Source: Allorhizobium ampelinum S4 (lineage in GTDB: Bacteria > Pseudomonadota > Alphaproteobacteria > Rhizobiales > Rhizobiaceae). From it: a stretch of 64,000 bases of DNA. The notes under the pieces were generated by a model. That model searched no databases and was not told the origin of the DNA. It saw only the letters and a list, made by a program, of their open reading frames with translations. Below are positions 61,682 through 64,000 of the stretch, in pieces (the first letter of the stretch is position 1; each line of letters starts with the position of its first letter). Made by a program: the position numbers and the translations under genes. Location: positions 62,001-126,000 of the forward strand of contig NC_011988.1 in assembly GCF_000016285.1 (NCBI RefSeq), given 5' to 3'.

Positions 61682-63248
61682 GGGTCATTCCTCGCGCGCT
61701 CTCCCGGACACGGCCGGAGGCATACAGCATGATCTCTTCTTGCGACGTCTCGCGCGTCGTCAGTGTTGCGGTGATGCGGCCTTCGTGGAAAACTGCAACG
61801 CGGTCCGATAGTCCGAGGATTTCTGGAAGCTCGGAACTGATCAGAATGATGCCGATGCCTTTGGCGGCAAGCTCATCCATCAGCCGGTAGATAGCGAGCT
61901 TGGCACCCACATCAATGCCTCGCGTCGGCTCATCAAAGAACATGATCTTTGGCTGCCGGAACAGCCATTTTCCAATAATGATCTTTTGCTGGTTTCCGCC
62001 CGACAGAAGGCGGACGGGTTGGTTCAGGCTGGGCGTTTTGATATTGAGCAGATTGACATAGTGCTGGCTCGACTGGCGGTGCAGTTCCTTGTCGATCACG
62101 CCGAACGGATTGGAGACGGCCTCCATATTGGCCATCATCAGATTGGCATCGACCGGCATCTTGACGGCCAGGCCTCCCGCCTTGCGGTCCTCGGAAAGAT
62201 AGGCAAGCCCTGCGTCAATGGCCGAACGCGGGTCGGAAATCGAAAGGGGCCGCCCTTCGAGCAGGAGTGTTCCACTGTCGAACGGATCGGCTCCAAAGAT
62301 CGCCCGGGCCACTTCCGTCCGGCCTGCACCCATCAATCCCGCAAAGCCCAAAATTTCACCGCGGCGCAGTTCAAAGCCGATATCGGAGAAAACGCCATGG
62401 CGGGTAAGACCCGAAACGGAAAAGATGGTGTCCTTGCTTGGCGAACGGGTCGGTGCCGGGAATTTCTCTTCCAGCGAGCGGCCCACCATGCGGGCCACGA
62501 TATAGTCCACGGTGATCGCATCGAAATCATCTGTGGAGATGTAGCGCCCATCGCGCAGCACCGTGACGCGATCAACGATCTCTGCCATTTCGTCGAGCCG
62601 GTGCGAGATATAGATGATACCGGTTCCCTCGCGTTTCAGGTCACGGATGACGCGAAACAGAAGCTGTGCTTCCTGTTGTGTTAGCGAGGAGGTCGGTTCA
62701 TCCATGATGAGAACGGAGGCGTTGAGCGAAAGGGCCTTGGCAATCTCGACCATCTGCCGCTGCGCGACGGAGAGCGTGCGCACCTGCGCGTCGGGGTTGA
62801 TGTCGACCCCCAGACGGTCAAGGCATCGCTTGGCGTCCTGGCGCAGCTTGCGCCTGTTGACCATGAAGTCCCCACCGATAAAACTTAGCCGTGGTTCCCG
62901 GGCAAGATAGATGTTTTCGGCAACGGAGAGATGCGGAACAAGGTTGAGTTCCTGATGGATGATGGCAATTCCGGCTGCTTCCGACTGCAATGTGGAGGTG
63001 AAATGAACCGTCTCGCCCTTGTAGATCATGTTGCCAGCGTCTCTCTGGTAGACGCCGCTGATGATCTTCATCAGCGTGGATTTTCCGGCTCCATTCTCTC
63101 CGCAAACCGCATGGACTTCACCGGCCCTGACATCAAGGCTGACGTCCTGCAGGGCCTTCACACCAGGGAATTCCTTGGTGACGCCCTCCAGTTTTAAAAG
63201 CAGCGGCGCGGGTTTGCACTCGCCAGCGGCAAGCGACACTCCTCCCAT
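61674..63248 (-). CDS. Sugar ABC importer ATPase (RbsA type)
   Basis: About 524 residues from the ATG at 63248, which follows GGAGG. Two fused ABC domains: the first is complete (Walker A GENGAGKSTLMKII, LSVAQRQMVEIAKAL, VLIMDEPTSSLT). The second has the usual degenerate P-loop GLMGAGRTEVARAI and an intact LLSGGNQQKIIIGKWL and FDEPTRGIDVGAK. It powers import of a monosaccharide with the RbsC/RbsB-like partners. First gene of the leftward fucose-type operon, divergent from the GntR gene. Confidence 0.93.
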   Translation of the reverse strand: MGGVSLAAGECKPAPLLLKLEGVTKEFPGVKALQDVSLDVRAGEVHAVCGENGAGKSTLMKIISGVYQRDAGNMIYKGETVHFTSTLQSEAAGIAIIHQELNLVPHLSVAENIYLAREPRLSFIGGDFMVNRRKLRQDAKRCLDRLGVDINPDAQVRTLSVAQRQMVEIAKALSLNASVLIMDEPTSSLTQQEAQLLFRVIRDLKREGTGIIYISHRLDEMAEIVDRVTVLRDGRYISTDDFDAITVDYIVARMVGRSLEEKFPAPTRSPSKDTIFSVSGLTRHGVFSDIGFELRRGEILGFAGLMGAGRTEVARAIFGADPFDSGTLLLEGRPLSISDPRSAIDAGLAYLSEDRKAGGLAVKMPVDANLMMANMEAVSNPFGVIDKELHRQSSQHYVNLLNIKTPSLNQPVRLLSGGNQQKIIIGKWLFRQPKIMFFDEPTRGIDVGAKLAIYRLMDELAAKGIGIILISSELPEILGLSDRVAVFHEGRITATLTTRETSQEEIMLYASGRVRESARGMTHG

Positions 63249-63313
63249 CGCGATGTCCTCCAATTCGAGAAAGCCTCCCAGACTTTCGGTAGACAGACAT
63301 AGGGCATGCTGCG

Positions 63314-63334
63314 ATAATTGGTCAAGCCAATTAT
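63314..63334. promoter_or_regulatory. Palindromic operator, probable GntR site
   Basis: ATAATTGG-TCAAG-CCAATTAT is a perfect 8-base inverted repeat in the divergent region of the ATPase and GntR genes, 66 bases upstream of the ATPase start. FadR-type regulators bind TTGGT-N-ACCAA-like sites. Control by the adjacent regulator is inferred. Confidence 0.6.
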
Positions 63335-63414
63335 TCTTTCTCGCTTGCATGCACTGCAATATCTCGGATAAATATCGTTTTATTGATGGAATTCTTTAAA
63401 TTGGACTGACCAAA

Positions 63415-64000
63415 ATGACATTGCCCAAACGTCTTTACCAACAGATTGCCGACCAGGTTCGGCATCTGATCCAAAGTGGCCCTTATCCGGCAGGGGCGCG
63501 GCTGCCACCTGAACGTGAGCTGGCGCAAACCCTGGGGGTCTCACGACCGTCCTTGCGCGAGGCGTTGATTGCGCTGGAAATCGACGGAACAATCGAGATT
63601 CGCATGGGATCGGGCATTTATGTCCTGTCTGCCAGCAAGTCCGCCGCCTCTGGGCGATCACTGGGGGAGAGTCCGACAGAGTTGATGCAGGCGCGTGCCG
63701 TCATTGAAAGTGCTGTTATCGTCAAGGCCGCTGCCGCAATGACCGATGCGGTTTTTGCGGCGCTTGTCGGGATTGTCGAGTCAATGCGTCAGGAGATTGC
63801 CGGCGGTCGCAAGCCGATTGATCAGGACCGCCAGTTTCATCTGACCATCGCGGAACAGTCGGGCAATTCGGTGCTGGCGGAGATCGTCGCCAATCTCTTT
63901 GACGAACGCCATAGTCCTATCTCGGACCATATACGCGGCCGCTTTGAGACGCCCGAAACCTGGTCACTGGCGCTGATCGAGCATGAGGCAATTCTGACTG
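63415..64000 (+). CDS. GntR-family (FadR/FCD subgroup) regulator, cut by window end
   Basis: The frame opens at the ATG at 63415 and is still open at 64000, giving 195 residues. N-terminal winged helix: RLYQQIADQVRHLIQSGPYP, RLPPERELAQTLGVSRPSLR and EALIALEIDGTIEIRMGSGI. The FCD-type domain follows with LMQARAVIESAVIVKAAAAM and RQFHLTIAEQSGNSVLAEIV. It is the likely repressor of the divergent fucose-type operon, responding to a pathway sugar acid. The missing end prevents a length check. Confidence 0.9.
   Translation, partial: MTLPKRLYQQIADQVRHLIQSGPYPAGARLPPERELAQTLGVSRPSLREALIALEIDGTIEIRMGSGIYVLSASKSAASGRSLGESPTELMQARAVIESAVIVKAAAAMTDAVFAALVGIVESMRQEIAGGRKPIDQDRQFHLTIAEQSGNSVLAEIVANLFDERHSPISDHIRGRFETPETWSLALIEHEAILT

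Noticed and set aside
1..64000. tRNA, rRNA, insertion sequence, integrase or phage genes
   Set aside because: None could be recognised by eye. A tRNA or ncRNA scan could still reveal small RNA genes in the spacers.

Overview
The window looks like chromosome or large-replicon DNA of an alphaproteobacterium of the Rhizobiaceae (Rhizobium/Agrobacterium/Sinorhizobium group). Three things point there. One block reproduces the agpT-agaL1-agpABCD-agaL2 alpha-galactoside locus known from Sinorhizobium meliloti. The intergenic spaces carry rhizobial-style dispersed palindromes. Most genes are ABC importers, sugar or aromatic catabolism enzymes and their local regulators, typical of a soil or plant-associated accessory region. 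I see no rRNA, tRNA, CRISPR array, prophage, insertion sequence or replication origin.

Layout. 1-3.5 kb: the end of a universal stress protein, an MFS transporter and a TPR protein. 3.9-14.4 kb: an aromatic-type catabolic module. A TetR regulator is divergent from an acyl-CoA-dehydrogenase-like flavin monooxygenase, followed by a SnoaL-like protein, an MFS carrier, a flavin reductase, an extradiol dioxygenase, an OprB-like porin, an acetoacetate-decarboxylase-family protein and an FAH-family hydrolase. A palindromic operator overlaps the predicted promoter. 14.4-16.1 kb: a LysR relic, a nucleobase-type deaminase and a GntR regulator. 16.4-25.1 kb: a peptide/oligosaccharide-type ABC importer without ATPase genes, a GH1 beta-glycosidase, a COG3964-like amidohydrolase, a Rid protein, an IclR regulator and a SelA/DgaE-like PLP enzyme. 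This is the least conventional pathway in the window.

25.5-40.7 kb: a membrane diguanylate cyclase, two transglutaminase-like proteins, a membrane protein, a PaoABC-type molybdenum aldehyde oxidoreductase, a hybrid histidine kinase, a LysR regulator, a ChaC-like cyclotransferase, a Tat-exported alpha/beta hydrolase, a decayed SDR/LysR divergent pair and a GreA-like factor. 40.9-51.0 kb: the agp/aga alpha-galactoside locus. 51.0-55.0 kb: two small exported or anchored proteins divergent from an OmpR-type two-component system, then a J-domain protein. 55.1-64 kb: an L-fucose-type oxidative pathway (aldo/keto reductase, lactonase, fuconate dehydratase, zinc dehydrogenase) with an Rbs-like ABC importer and a divergent GntR regulator cut by the window edge.

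The catabolic blocks each pair a transporter with cytoplasmic enzymes and a linked regulator. Several spacers hold related palindromic repeats (two families, one of them composite) that sit at gene ends, where they may act as terminators. Two places preserve LysR or SDR remnants with internal deletions or a stop codon, so the region has been remodelled recently. No search or alignment could be run. Family names rest on motifs read by eye, and substrates are mostly inferred from context.
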